From NCBI GenBank assembly GCA_943846615.1, contig OX044354.1:248001-312000 (forward strand): 64,000 nt of DNA. Direction: 5' to 3'. The stretch comes from an uncultured Amylibacter sp. Lineage in GTDB: Bacteria > Pseudomonadota > Alphaproteobacteria > Rhodobacterales > Rhodobacteraceae. Numbering within the stretch: the first letter of the stretch is position 1; each line of letters starts with the position of its first letter. The notes beneath the pieces are model-generated. The model was given only the letters and a program-made list of their open reading frames with translations. It was not told the DNA's origin and did no database searches. Made by a program: the position numbers and the translations under genes. Shown one piece after another: positions 44,283 through 53,457 of the stretch.

Positions 44283-46157
44283 ATGCTGTCTTCATTGCGT
44301 GCAAATAAGAAAAACCAACCCTTTATTTTGGCCCTTCTTGGCCTGTTGGCCTTCGGCTTGGTCGGGTTTGCGTCAGGTGGCGTTACCGGTGGACAAATTA
44401 ATTCAATAGGCAAAGTTGGCGATGAACCTATTCCTGTAAATACATACGCCCAAAGCTTGCGTGGCACGGTGCAAAATATCGCGCGTCAAATCGGGCGTGA
44501 ATTAACACCACAAGAGGTAGCCGCATCAGGCATTCAATCCACAGCATTACAAAACGTTATTTCAGCGGCAGCACTATCCAACGAGGCATCACGCATCGCG
44601 TTGAGCGCGGGTAATGATAATGTAGCGACCGAGGTGGTTTCATCACCAGCTTTCACAGGTATCGACGGCAAGTTCGATGACGAAGCCTATAAATACACGT
44701 TGGAACGTTCAGGTCTGTCCGTAAAAGAATACGAAGATCAGACACGTAAATCATTGGCACGTGGTTTGATTGAGGCCGCGGTAGCACGCGGCGTTGGAAC
44801 ACCTGAAATTCAAGCGGAATCATTGATTGCATTTGTACGCGAACAACGGTCCATTGAATGGGTAAGTATCGATGCGAGTTCATTGGAGAGCCGAGCGGCG
44901 AACCCAACTGATGCGCAACTTGAAGCACATTACGCTGACAACCCAGCGCCTTACACAGCGCCACTGACACGTCAGATCACATATACGCACCTTGCGCCAG
45001 AAATGTTGGCAGACAGTATCGAAGTGCCCGATGGAATTTTAGAAGCGGCATATGCCGAGCAGACATCGCGTTTCAACCGCCCCGCGCGTCGCGCCGTTGA
45101 TCGGATTTCATTCCCAGACCTGGACGCCGCCAAGGCGGCAAAAGAACAGCTAGACGCGAATGTTTTCACATTTGACAGTTTAGCGACCGAACGGGGCTTG
45201 GCGATTGCTGACATTGATCTGGGCGAAGTTGAGCAAGGAGAATTGGCAACGGATGTTGACGCTGCGCTATTTGGCACAAAACAGTTGGGCATCGTTGGGC
45301 CTATAGAAACCGATTTAGGCCCTGCATTATTCCGCGTAAACGCATCAATGGATGCGCAAACCACAACATTTGAAGAGGCCAAAGAAGAATTGATGGCCGA
45401 ATTCGTTGGGGAAGAAAGCCGTCTGTTGATCGTTGATATGGTCGAAGACATCAATGATTTGCTGGCACAGGGTTTGGAGTTAGAAGAGATCGCGGCCGAG
45501 ACAGATATGGTGATCGGTAAAATCGACATGCATGCAGATACCGAAGAAGGCATTGCGGCATATGACGCCTTCCGCCAAGCGGCGATGAGTGTTGAAAAAC
45601 GTGATCAATTGGAATTGATGGACCTATCCGATGGTGGGATTTTTGCGATCCGTCTGGACGACATCATCGAACCAACGCTGCGTCCATTGGCAGATGTAAA
45701 AGAGCAAGTCGCACTGAATTGGGCATCGTCTGTAGATCAGGCGGCATTGGAAACAATGGCGAATGATTTCGCGAACAAGCTGGAATCGGGTCAATCATTT
45801 GCCGACCTTGGTCTGACGGCCAAGTCCGAAGAAAACATCACCCGTGATGCGTTTATCGATGGTATTCCACGCGCGATGATCGAAAATATTTTCACAGCGG
45901 AAACTGGGAAAACAAACCAGATCAGTGCGGACGGACAGGTTGTTCTGTCGCGTCTGTCATCTGTTACCGCTTATGATATCAGCACAGAGGATGGCACCGC
46001 TTTGATGGCACAAGTCAGACGTGAATTGGGTAACCAAGTGACAGGCGATCTGTTGGTGTTATTTGCCAATGCGTTGGAACAACGTGATGGTGTGAACCTG
46101 AACCAGACCGCGATTAATCAAATTAATACCCAAATTTTGGGTGGTACAGGTAACTAA
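44283..46157 (+). CDS. ppiD: Periplasmic folding factor PpiD (SurA N-terminal plus PPIC domains)
   Basis: This 624-residue membrane-anchored chaperone assists folding of proteins leaving the Sec translocon. The N-terminus (LRANKKNQPFILALLGLLAFGLVGF) holds a single transmembrane segment, and the rest is periplasmic. The SurA_N-like chaperone region spans about 35-250 (IGKVGDEPIPVNTYAQSLRGTVQ). The parvulin-type domain around 260-370 is divergent (DSLATERGLAIADIDLG, FGTKQLGIVGPIETDLGPALFRV), so isomerase activity is doubtful, as in E. coli PpiD. trpE starts 3 bp after the stop. Confidence 0.9.
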   Translation: MLSSLRANKKNQPFILALLGLLAFGLVGFASGGVTGGQINSIGKVGDEPIPVNTYAQSLRGTVQNIARQIGRELTPQEVAASGIQSTALQNVISAAALSNEASRIALSAGNDNVATEVVSSPAFTGIDGKFDDEAYKYTLERSGLSVKEYEDQTRKSLARGLIEAAVARGVGTPEIQAESLIAFVREQRSIEWVSIDASSLESRAANPTDAQLEAHYADNPAPYTAPLTRQITYTHLAPEMLADSIEVPDGILEAAYAEQTSRFNRPARRAVDRISFPDLDAAKAAKEQLDANVFTFDSLATERGLAIADIDLGEVEQGELATDVDAALFGTKQLGIVGPIETDLGPALFRVNASMDAQTTTFEEAKEELMAEFVGEESRLLIVDMVEDINDLLAQGLELEEIAAETDMVIGKIDMHADTEEGIAAYDAFRQAAMSVEKRDQLELMDLSDGGIFAIRLDDIIEPTLRPLADVKEQVALNWASSVDQAALETMANDFANKLESGQSFADLGLTAKSEENITRDAFIDGIPRAMIENIFTAETGKTNQISADGQVVLSRLSSVTAYDISTEDGTALMAQVRRELGNQVTGDLLVLFANALEQRDGVNLNQTAINQINTQILGGTGN

Positions 46158-46160
46158 GCC

Positions 46161-47672
46161 ATGCAGATTTTTCCAAGTTCAGCGGATTTCGCGGCCAAAT
46201 TTGATACGGGTGCGAATAATCTGGTTTATACCCGCCTTTCCGCCGACCTAGATACGCCTGTTTCATTGATGTTGAAATTGGCACAGGCACGTAAGAACAG
46301 CTTTATGCTGGAAAGTGTGACCGGCGGTGATGTGCGCGGGCGTTATTCCGTGATTGGGATGAACCCTGACATGATTTGGCGCTGTAACGGCAAATCAGCC
46401 ACATTAAACCGCAATGCATTGATCAACGACGAGGATTTTACGGCCGAAGCTACTGATCCGTTGACGTCACTGCGTGCCCTACTGGACGAAAGTAAGATCG
46501 ACCTGCCTGATGACCTGCCACCAATGGCGTCAGGTCTGTTTGGGTATTTGGGGTATGATATGATCCGTTTGGTCGAACATCTGCCCGATGTGAACCCAGA
46601 TAATTTGGAATTGCCAGATGCGACAATGATGCGCCCGTCCGTGATTGTAATTGTTGATGGTGTTAAAGACGAGCTGACAATCGTTAGTCCCGCGTGGAAT
46701 AATGGCGAGAAGAGCGCCAAAGCGGCCTATGCACAGGCGGCGGAACGTGTGTCAGCGGCATTGCGCGATTTGGAACGAACCCTGCCCCGTGGCGCGGATT
46801 TGGGCAGCACAGCAGCGGTGGGCGAGCCAGTTTCCAACGTCACCAAAGCAGAGTATTTCGATATTGTTGCTAAGGCCAAGGATTACATCAAAGCGGGAGA
46901 TATTTTTCAGGTTGTGCCAAGCCAACGCTGGACCGTGGATTTCCCACTGCCACCGTTTTCGCTGTACCGTGCACTGCGCCGCACAAACCCATCGCCGTAT
47001 ATGTTTTATTTCAACTTTGGCGATTTTCAGGTCACTGGCGCCAGCCCCGAAATTTTGGTGCGTGTAAAGGGTGACGAGGTCACCATTCGTCCCATCGCAG
47101 GTACGCGTCCACGTGGTGCGACGCCTGAGTTGGACAAAGAGCTGGAATTGGATTTGCTGGCGGATCCCAAGGAATTGTCGGAACATCTGATGTTGCTGGA
47201 TTTGGGACGCAATGATGTGGGACGCGTTGCCAAGATTGGCACGGTGGAACCAAATGAGCAGTTTATCATCGAACGTTACAGCCATGTGATGCACATTGTA
47301 TCGAACGTGATTGGTGAGTTGTCCGATGAGCATGATGCGCTGTCCGCGCTGTTAGCCGGATTGCCTGCCGGGACTGTTTCCGGTGCGCCCAAGGTCCGCG
47401 CGATGGAGATTATCGACAAGCTAGAAGTCGAAAAACGTGGCGTGTACGGCGGTGGTGTTGGGTATTTTTCATCAAACGGCGACATGGACATCTGTATCGC
47501 GTTGCGCACTGCGGTGACCAAGCAGGATAAGTTGTATATTCAGGCCGGTGGTGGCGTTGTTTATGACAGTGACCCAGAAGCCGAATTTCAAGAAACAGTC
47601 AATAAATCCAAAGCGTTACAGACCGCTGCGAAACTAGCGCATCAATTCAGCGATCAATCTGGAAATAGCTAG
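46161..47672 (+). CDS. trpE: Anthranilate synthase component I
   Basis: TrpE, at 503 residues, makes anthranilate from chorismate with ammonia supplied by TrpG, the first step of tryptophan synthesis. The N-terminal domain has the feedback-site ESVTGG. The catalytic domain shows GDIFQVVPSQRW, SPYMFYFNFGDFQVTGASPEILVRV, RPIAGTRPRG, LLDLGRNDVGRVA and GTVSGAPKVRAMEIID. It follows ppiD by 3 bp and so has no room for a trp leader or attenuator. trpG, trpD and trpC do not follow: the next kilobase has no genes. Regulation is probably at the protein level. Confidence 0.97.
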   Translation: MQIFPSSADFAAKFDTGANNLVYTRLSADLDTPVSLMLKLAQARKNSFMLESVTGGDVRGRYSVIGMNPDMIWRCNGKSATLNRNALINDEDFTAEATDPLTSLRALLDESKIDLPDDLPPMASGLFGYLGYDMIRLVEHLPDVNPDNLELPDATMMRPSVIVIVDGVKDELTIVSPAWNNGEKSAKAAYAQAAERVSAALRDLERTLPRGADLGSTAAVGEPVSNVTKAEYFDIVAKAKDYIKAGDIFQVVPSQRWTVDFPLPPFSLYRALRRTNPSPYMFYFNFGDFQVTGASPEILVRVKGDEVTIRPIAGTRPRGATPELDKELELDLLADPKELSEHLMLLDLGRNDVGRVAKIGTVEPNEQFIIERYSHVMHIVSNVIGELSDEHDALSALLAGLPAGTVSGAPKVRAMEIIDKLEVEKRGVYGGGVGYFSSNGDMDICIALRTAVTKQDKLYIQAGGGVVYDSDPEAEFQETVNKSKALQTAAKLAHQFSDQSGNS

Positions 47673-48247
47673 GTTTAACCCGTTGATGTTGTTCCTTGGT
47701 TGATTTTGCCTGTTGGTGGCAATGTTTTAATCCGATTTGTTAATTATTTGGATAAGGGGGCGTACGGCGTGCGATACCCTTGTTTAACGAGGGTAAAGCA
47801 CGCATAGGCGGCCCGTCTATTGGCTAAATTCAGTAAGACGCCTATAATATTATCGCCGTTAATAAGTGTTAACGAAGTCTGAGAGCTGCGGTTTTCAATG
47901 TATGTATTACGTCGGTATTACGTCTTTATTGCGTCGGTATTTTTTACCGATGTTGAAATTAATTAATGCTCGAAACGCGTTAACCTTTGTGTTTTTGGGA
48001 TGACTTCATTGGTCTAAAGCAGAATAGTTTGTTAGAAAGTCTCTGCAAATTGTTATAAAGTTTCGAACGACAACTAAGAGCCCTAAGTGACCGATGCTGT
48101 GCGATGAATAAATGCCAGCTTTCGACTAAATAAGACTATTAGTTCAGCTAATCGGTTCACATACAATGGACTTCCGGCACAATGAATTTGTCCAGAATGC
48201 TAAGGGGCAATTACCAAGCAGAGTGTTTTTGTCTTAAGACGACTCAT
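47673..48247. other. Gene-poor region downstream of trpE
   Basis: There is no coding sequence of note in these 575 bp. A stem-loop at 47767-47803 has 11 paired bases in two blocks (GCGTGC/GCACGC and ACCCT/AGGGT) separated by a 3x3 internal loop. It lies about 95 bp after the trpE stop, without a T tract directly after it. The repeat element at 47897-47940 and two GTTAAC palindromes follow. The remaining 250 bp show nothing I can name. Confidence 0.45.
47897..47940 (-). repeat. Copy 2 of the 28-bp intergenic element, with an extra half unit
   Basis: Positions 47897-47924 are the reverse complement of the 32700-32727 element at 25 of 28 positions. The core CGTCGGTATT recurs at 47931-47940, 22 bp after its first occurrence at 47909-47918, giving an iteron-like direct repeat. 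The shared 12-mer CGTTAACCTTTG follows at 47977-47988. Confidence 0.65.
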
Positions 48248-48475
48248 TCAAGAGACGTAGAGAGGGTCGTTTGATGTTTCAGCCAGATTCATCAGGAAAT
48301 CGGCCATTGTAACACTTATTGCCTGGTAGTTATGTCCAATTCCGTCAATGGCTTCCATTTGCCATTGAAAAGCAGCCTCGATCCGCTCTGTTTTTTCACG
48401 AGCTTGCTTGTAGAGGCGTAGTCCCCGATCAAGACGACCTAGACGCTGCGATTGATCGATGTGAGGTGTGTGTAG
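48248..48475 (-). pseudogene. Possible gene remnant downstream of tRNA-Asn
   Basis: An open frame of 75 codons on the minus strand runs from just after a TAG (48476-48478) to a TGA at 48248. It has a protein-like composition (LDRGLRLYKQAREKTERIEA, FQWQMEAIDGIGH, VTMADFLMNLAETSND) but no ATG, GTG or TTG until codon 41. It is 46 bp beyond the 3' end of tRNA-Asn, a usual site for integrated elements. I read it as a 5'-truncated gene fragment of unknown family. It could also be chance. Confidence 0.35.
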
Positions 48476-48521
48476 CTAAGTTGCTCATAAGGACATATTA
48501 TTGAGGTGCTTATGAGATAGT

Positions 48522-48596
48522 TGGCTCCGGCGGTAGGGATCGAACCTACGACAAATTGATTAACAGTCAACTGCTCTACCGCTGAGCTACGCCGGA
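48522..48596 (-). tRNA. tRNA-Asn (anticodon GUU)
   Basis: A 75-nt cloverleaf is read on the minus strand. The acceptor stem TCCGGCG pairs with CGCCGGA, followed by discriminator G and an encoded CCA. The anticodon loop CTGTTAA gives GUU. The T-loop is TTCGATC. All arms have normal lengths. Confidence 0.96.
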
Positions 48597-48736
48597 AAAC
48601 CTGATATGTCGTCTCTATAGCTAAGGCTTTTTTTCCCGTCCATAGGCTTTTTCACATTCTGCAAAATTTTTTTCACTTTAAGGATAAACAGCGACTGTTT
48701 CTTGCGTTTCAGAATGCCAAAGAATAGCGTATCGGT

Positions 48737-50056
48737 ATGAATTATAGCTTCAGGTTGAAAAAACACCTTCCGAAAAGTTTGTTTGGCCGATCTGTTTTGA
48801 TTTTGGCCATCCCCATTGTGATGATTCAGGCGATTGTTTCCGCGATTTTCATAGATCGGCTGTATGGCGATGTAACCACCGCCAAAACCACAGACATTGC
48901 GCGCGAAATCAATTTCATTTTATCTGCACCCGTTGATACGGATTTACGCGCCCTGCAGGCTCGATCACAGCCGTTAGCGATTACGGTTCGCCACAGCGAA
49001 CAGAAAACCGTCGAAGAAGATAAATATGATTTTTTCGACATTTCCGGACGCTATATTATCAAAACCCTAAGAGCGGAATTAGACAGCATTGCAGCGATTG
49101 ATTTGGCGGCAGATGATCGTGCGGTAAAGGTTTGGTTGTCAAAAGACGATGCCGATTTGTTCGTCAGTTTTTCAAGACGCCGCGCATCCGCAGTTAACCC
49201 TCATCAGTTGTTGGTGGCCACAGCATTGGCTTCATTTCTATTCATTGCTATCGCAGTCGTCTTTTTGCGCAACCAAGTGAAGCCGATCCGCCAATTGGCC
49301 AAATCGGCCGAGGCATTTGGCAAAGGCGACAAAATTCCCTTTTCTCCCAGTGGCGCTGCCGAGGTTCGCAAAGCGGGACATGCGTTTATTTCGATGCAGT
49401 CGCGCATAGAACGCCACTTACAGCAGCGCACCGCCATCCTATCTGGTGTAAGCCATGATTTACGCACCCCACTGACGCGGATGAAACTGTCCATCAGTTT
49501 GATGGACGAAAACGAGGGGTTGGCAGAATTGCAAGGCGACGTTGATGAAATGGAGCAAATTGTAAACGAATTCTTGGCCTTTTCGCGTGGTGATAGTGGT
49601 GAAGAGTTTACGAATATTAATCCTAAAACATTTGTCAAAGCACTGGTTCGCGGACAGCGCAGAGCAGATCATACTGTCGAACTGAAGTTCACCGGGTTGA
49701 ACACAGAAAAAATCGCTTTGAAGTGCCGAAAACAAGCGATGATCCGTGCGATTACTAACTTATTAAACAACGCGGCGCGACATGCGGAAAATACGCGTTT
49801 GACGTTATTTATTAACAGCACCAATGTTTGTTTCATCGTCGAGGATGACGGGCCAGGCATTCCAAAATCAGATCGCGAAAACGCATTGCAACCTTTTGAG
49901 CGTCTCGACAGCGCGCGCAACCAGAACAAGGGTACTGGAACCGGATTGGGGTTGGCGATTGCGGCAGACATTGCGCGAAATCATGGCGGACAGATATTGC
50001 TGGGCCACAGCACCGATTTGGGTGGCCTGAGGGCCGAAATTCAGATTCCGAGATAA
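48737..50056 (+). CDS. EnvZ-type sensor histidine kinase
   Basis: This 439-residue inner-membrane sensor kinase has a first transmembrane segment at about residues 16-36 (SVLILAIPIVMIQAIVSAIF). A periplasmic domain of about 120 residues follows, then a second TM segment (LLVATALASFLFIAIAVVFL) and a HAMP domain. The phospho-accepting histidine is in LSGVSHDLRTPLTRMKLS. The ATPase domain has the N box (LLNNAARHAE), G1 (DDGPGIP), the F box and G2 (GTGTGLGLAIA). The motif set is that of EnvZ-like osmosensor kinases. No response regulator is adjacent in the window, so the partner is unknown. It diverges from tRNA-Asn. Confidence 0.92.
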   Translation: MNYSFRLKKHLPKSLFGRSVLILAIPIVMIQAIVSAIFIDRLYGDVTTAKTTDIAREINFILSAPVDTDLRALQARSQPLAITVRHSEQKTVEEDKYDFFDISGRYIIKTLRAELDSIAAIDLAADDRAVKVWLSKDDADLFVSFSRRRASAVNPHQLLVATALASFLFIAIAVVFLRNQVKPIRQLAKSAEAFGKGDKIPFSPSGAAEVRKAGHAFISMQSRIERHLQQRTAILSGVSHDLRTPLTRMKLSISLMDENEGLAELQGDVDEMEQIVNEFLAFSRGDSGEEFTNINPKTFVKALVRGQRRADHTVELKFTGLNTEKIALKCRKQAMIRAITNLLNNAARHAENTRLTLFINSTNVCFIVEDDGPGIPKSDRENALQPFERLDSARNQNKGTGTGLGLAIAADIARNHGGQILLGHSTDLGGLRAEIQIPR

Positions 50057-50071
50057 TTCTTGGTTAGCTTC

Positions 50072-50596
50072 CTAACCAAATTCAGATTCTAGCTTTGCTA
50101 TAATTGATTTTGCAGCTTCAGGCTCTTGTGTCCACCAACGACTTTCTAAAATATTTTGCCGTTGTTTTTCATCAAACCGATATCCAACGATACGCGCAGG
50201 TGAGCCAACCACAATTGCAAACGCGGGCACATCTGCGTTTACAAATGAATTTGCCCCAACGACGGCCCCGAAACCAACGGTCACACCACGCCTTATGATG
50301 GCGTCGACGGCAATCCAAACATCACTTTCGATAATACAGTCACCTGCAGTAAGTTCACGATAGGGGTCATCATAAAACAAACTGCTGGTTGAAACGCGAT
50401 TTACATTATGTTCGCCGTTGCCAATCGAAACATTGTTCGCAATTGATACATATCTGCCGATGGTCGCTTTACTGATCGAACAATGTCGACCGATATAACT
50501 GTGATTACCAATTTGCGTATCTTTACTTACTCGCGAATACTTTCCGATATTCACATCAGATTCAAATTGTTTACGAGAAAGAAGCCGACGTAACAT
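50072..50596 (-). CDS. Left-handed beta-helix (hexapeptide) acetyltransferase
   Basis: About 174 residues containing hexapeptide repeats: VNIGKYSRVSKDTQIGNHSYIG, SISKATIGRYVSIANNVSIGNG, then VWIAVDAIIRRGVTVGFGAVVGANSFVNADV and AIVVGSPARIVGYRF. This is the LbetaH acyltransferase fold. The catalytic histidine is probably in GNGEHNVN. The layout resembles xenobiotic (CatB-like) and sugar O-acetyltransferases, and a role in modifying envelope sugars is as likely as drug acetylation. The ATG at 50596 has AGGTG 6 nt upstream; a GTG three codons earlier is possible. It is convergent with the kinase gene. Confidence 0.85.
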   Translation of the reverse strand: MLRRLLSRKQFESDVNIGKYSRVSKDTQIGNHSYIGRHCSISKATIGRYVSIANNVSIGNGEHNVNRVSTSSLFYDDPYRELTAGDCIIESDVWIAVDAIIRRGVTVGFGAVVGANSFVNADVPAFAIVVGSPARIVGYRFDEKQRQNILESRWWTQEPEAAKSIIAKLESEFG

Positions 50597-50660
50597 ACTG
50601 GACACCTATTTATTGCTGCTCAATACCTACAATATATTGGCGATCAAAGTGAAGAGTATT

Positions 50661-50738
50661 GTGGTAGGCCCGGCAGGACTCGAACCTGCGACAAAAGCGT
50701 TATGAGCGCTCTGCTCTAACCAACTGAGCTACAGGCCC
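50661..50738 (-). tRNA. CAU-anticodon tRNA, probably tRNA-Ile2
   Basis: A cloverleaf on the minus strand has acceptor stem GGGCCTG / CGGGCCT (first pair G-T), discriminator A and encoded CCA. The D-arm and T-arm (GCAGG-TTCGAGT-CCTGC) are normal. The anticodon loop contains CAU. C-G pairs at positions 4-69 and 5-68 match the isoleucine-2 tRNA identity for TilS lysidine modification rather than elongator Met. With the stem GAGCG/CGCTT the loop reads CTCATAAA, 8 nt instead of 7, making the gene 78 nt long. The extra A is discussed in the findings. Confidence 0.85.
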
Positions 50739-50837
50739 GCCTGATGCGTGAGTATCATACGGGAATTTCTGGTCAAGGATATTTACTTGATTTTTTACGG
50801 ATGCTACCAGCGTTAAGATGAAATGAGGATTAATTCC

Positions 50838-51281
50838 ATGACAGACATTCCAATAAGGTATTTATTACAACGCTTTGCGATTGTTTATTTGCTGGCAACC
50901 TTGGCCTTAGCCGTTCTGGGGGCCGTTTTGGAACATGTCTTTGGAATATCTACCAGTTCTGCAACGGGTGCCGTGCCGTTGGTCGTGACTGCAATTGATA
51001 TGGGGCAAAGCTTCTTTCGTAAAACAGGGCGTGTGCCCGAAAAATATGAAAGCTGGCGTTTGGCGCGTTGGGCGGCTGTGATTTCTATGGGTCTCTCTTT
51101 GATCTTGATGTCGTTGTTTGTTGCGATCAACCCCGAAGAAATGATCAACGTTTTGACTACCGTTGGCTTTGCTGGGATGGTGTTAATCCTTGGTGTGTTT
51201 TTGCTGTTCTCGTTTCTGCTGATACGGTTTTTTGTGGGAATTGGTGCCAAAGGTATAGCAAAGGCGTCTTCTTCTGATTAA
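50838..51281 (+). CDS. ABZJ_00895-like small membrane protein
   Basis: About 147 residues with four predicted transmembrane helices (about residues 8-33, 38-53, 82-105 and 112-137). The segment between helices 2 and 3 is basic (FFRKTGRVPEKYESWRLARW), with EYESWRLA-type spacing as in the ABZJ_00895 family of small membrane proteins. That family has no known function. I chose the ATG at 50838 because AGGA lies 9 nt upstream; an earlier ATG at 50823 has no ribosome-binding site. It stands alone between a tRNA and purM. Confidence 0.72.
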   Translation: MTDIPIRYLLQRFAIVYLLATLALAVLGAVLEHVFGISTSSATGAVPLVVTAIDMGQSFFRKTGRVPEKYESWRLARWAAVISMGLSLILMSLFVAINPEEMINVLTTVGFAGMVLILGVFLLFSFLLIRFFVGIGAKGIAKASSSD

Positions 51282-51382
51282 ATGTTCGGTTTCATGAGCC
51301 GAATTTTCAATTTTGCAACATCGCCATTTTAATTCCCCTAATCATCCGTTAAAGGGTAATCACAGATTCATAGGGGCATATT

Positions 51383-52423
51383 ATGACCAATACAAACGGC
51401 TTAACCTACGCAGATGCTGGCGTGGATATTGATGCAGGCAACGAGCTGGTTGAACGTATCAAACCAGCGGCAAAATCAACAAAACGCCCCGGTGTAATGG
51501 ATGGTCTGGGTGGCTTTGGCGCCATGTTCGATTTGAAGGCGGCTGGTTTTAAAGACCCTGTTTTGGTTTCAGCAACGGATGGTGTTGGTACCAAATTGCG
51601 CATTGCAATTGATACGGGTCATTTGGATACAGTGGGTATCGACTTGGTTGCCATGTGTGTGAACGATTTGATCTGCCAAGGCGCGGTTCCTTTGTTCTTC
51701 TTGGATTACTTTGCCACGGGGAAATTGGATATCGACAGTGCAACAAGCGTGATCAATGGTATCGCCGAGGGCTGTCGCCAGGCGAATACAGCATTGGTTG
51801 GTGGTGAAACCGCCGAAATGCCTGGTATGTATGAAGGTGATGATTTCGATCTCGCTGGCTTTTCTGTGGGCGCGATGGAACGTGGTTCCACCCTGCCCCG
51901 TGATGTTGCCGATGATGATGTGTTGATCGGCTTGCCATCATCAGGTGTGCATTCGAATGGGTACTCGCTGGTACGTAAAATCGTTGAGAACTCCGGCCTA
52001 GCGTGGAACGATGATTGTCCCTTTGGCGAGGGAGAATTGGCGAAGCACCTGTTGGAGCCGACAAAAATATACATCCGCCCCGCTGTTGCCGCGTTGGAAA
52101 CGGGCAAGTTGAAAGCATTAGCGCATATTACCGGTGGTGGATTGACCGAAAACCTGCCTCGTGCGTTGCCTGATGGTTTAGGCGCAGAGATTGATTTGAA
52201 TTCTTGGAAACGTTTGCCAATCTTTGATTGGTTGATTTCACAGGCTGGCTTGGAACAAGCCGAAGCGTTGAAAACGTTCAACTGTGGTATTGGCATGATC
52301 GCGATTTGTGCCGCCGATGATGTCGCGGATATTACCGCCGCATTGAGCAGTGAAGGAATTGATCCAGTTGTTATGGGATCGATTTCAAGCGGTTCAGGTG
52401 TGCAATACACAGGTTCTTTGTAA
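51383..52423 (+). CDS. purM: Phosphoribosylformylglycinamidine cyclo-ligase
   Basis: PurM, 346 residues, closes the imidazole ring to form AIR in purine synthesis. Signatures are [21 protein letters not shown] at the start and [24 protein letters not shown] is the ATP-binding site. [46 protein letters not shown] and [12 protein letters not shown] follow. The length is normal. The stop overlaps the purN start (TAATG), a standard purMN operon. Confidence 0.98.
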   Translation: MTNTNGLTYADAGVDIDAGNELVERIKPAAKSTKRPGVMDGLGGFGAMFDLKAAGFKDPVLVSATDGVGTKLRIAIDTGHLDTVGIDLVAMCVNDLICQGAVPLFFLDYFATGKLDIDSATSVINGIAEGCRQANTALVGGETAEMPGMYEGDDFDLAGFSVGAMERGSTLPRDVADDDVLIGLPSSGVHSNGYSLVRKIVENSGLAWNDDCPFGEGELAKHLLEPTKIYIRPAVAALETGKLKALAHITGGGLTENLPRALPDGLGAEIDLNSWKRLPIFDWLISQAGLEQAEALKTFNCGIGMIAICAADDVADITAALSSEGIDPVVMGSISSGSGVQYTGSL

Positions 52424-52998
52424 TGACCACGCGCGTTGCTATTTTGATTTCCGGAAGCGGATCAAACATGGTGACGCTGGTGAATGCAATGCAATCAGGC
52501 GATATTGACGCAACCCCAGTTGTGGTGATTTCGAACAACGAAAGCGCCGCTGGATTGGACAAAGCCAAGGCATTAGGCGTTGACGCTGTTGCCTTGGATC
52601 ATCGACCATATAAGGGTGATCGTGCAGCGTTTGAGGCCGATTTGAACAAAATATTGGTCCATTACAATGTTGATTTGATCTGTTTGGCTGGCTTCATGCG
52701 TATTTTAACGCCTAAATTTCCCAATCAATGGAAACGCAAGATTTTGAACATCCACCCGTCACTGTTACCGAAATATAAAGGTCTGCATACGCACCAACGC
52801 GCCATCGACGCAGGAGATGAAAACGGTGGCTGTTCGGTTCATCTGGTTACGGGTGAATTGGATGGTGGACCCGTTTTGGGCCAGGTTTCCGTTCCCATCA
52901 AAGAAAATGATAGCGCAGATGATTTAAGCGCACGTGTTCTGGTAGAAGAACATAAGCTGTATCCCGCAGTGCTGGCAGAATTCATCAATAACACCTGA
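52423..52998 (+). CDS. purN: Phosphoribosylglycinamide formyltransferase
   Basis: PurN, 191 residues, transfers a formyl group from 10-formyl-THF to GAR. The start shows the phosphate loop ILISGSGSNMVTLVNAM. The folate-binding and catalytic segment is LAGFMRILTPKFPNQWKRKILNIHPSLLPKYKG, with Asn and His of the active site in LNIHPSLLP. The catalytic Asp is in LDGGPVLGQ. The start overlaps purM and the stop overlaps the tfoX-like gene (TGATG), so three genes are translationally coupled. Confidence 0.97.
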   Translation: MTTRVAILISGSGSNMVTLVNAMQSGDIDATPVVVISNNESAAGLDKAKALGVDAVALDHRPYKGDRAAFEADLNKILVHYNVDLICLAGFMRILTPKFPNQWKRKILNIHPSLLPKYKGLHTHQRAIDAGDENGGCSVHLVTGELDGGPVLGQVSVPIKENDSADDLSARVLVEEHKLYPAVLAEFINNT

Positions 52999-53330
52999 TG
53001 GAAAAACCCAGCACAATCAGAAACTTAGGTCCTGCTTCGGATGAGTTTTATGGGCGTGCGGGAATTGATACCGCTGAAAAATTACGCGATTTAGGTGCCG
53101 ACGAGGCATATTATCAGGCACTGGTTGCGGGTGGTTCACCACATTTCATTGGCTATTATGCGATGGTTATGGGATTGCAAGGGCGGCCCTGGAATGACTG
53201 TAAGGGCGCCGAGAAAGATGCCCTGAAAGAGCGATTTGCAAGCATAAAAAAACGATTGAAATCAGCACCAACATCCATGACAGCAATTGATCTAGAGCTG
53301 GCAAAGTTGGGCGTTATTGCGCCAAAGTAG
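52998..53330 (+). CDS. TfoX C-terminal-domain protein
   Basis: This 110-residue protein consists only of the TfoX_C domain: IRNLGPASDEFYGRAGIDTAEKLRDLGADEAYYQAL and GYYAMVMGLQGRPWNDC. The full-length TfoX/Sxy proteins of Haemophilus and Escherichia are competence regulators, but the stand-alone C-domain, common in alphaproteobacteria, has no proven role. The domain fold resembles the helix-hairpin-helix end of ribosomal protein and DNA-repair modules. Overlap with purN indicates cotranscription with the purine genes. Confidence 0.85.
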   Translation: MEKPSTIRNLGPASDEFYGRAGIDTAEKLRDLGADEAYYQALVAGGSPHFIGYYAMVMGLQGRPWNDCKGAEKDALKERFASIKKRLKSAPTSMTAIDLELAKLGVIAPK

Positions 53331-53457
53331 CGTTGCGCAAAAGACTCACAGAATTTTCATTTAAGTAGAAAACAATATTTGATCTTAGATTGAAGACAAA
53401 ACCTGCTATCCAGTGTGCAAGAGAGTTCGCAAAAAGAAACTCTTAGGAGGCAGATAT

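Noticed and set aside
48319..48504. 61-codon plus-strand frame near tRNA-Asn
   Set aside because: No ribosome-binding site, atypical composition, and it is antisense to a frame with better protein-like composition.
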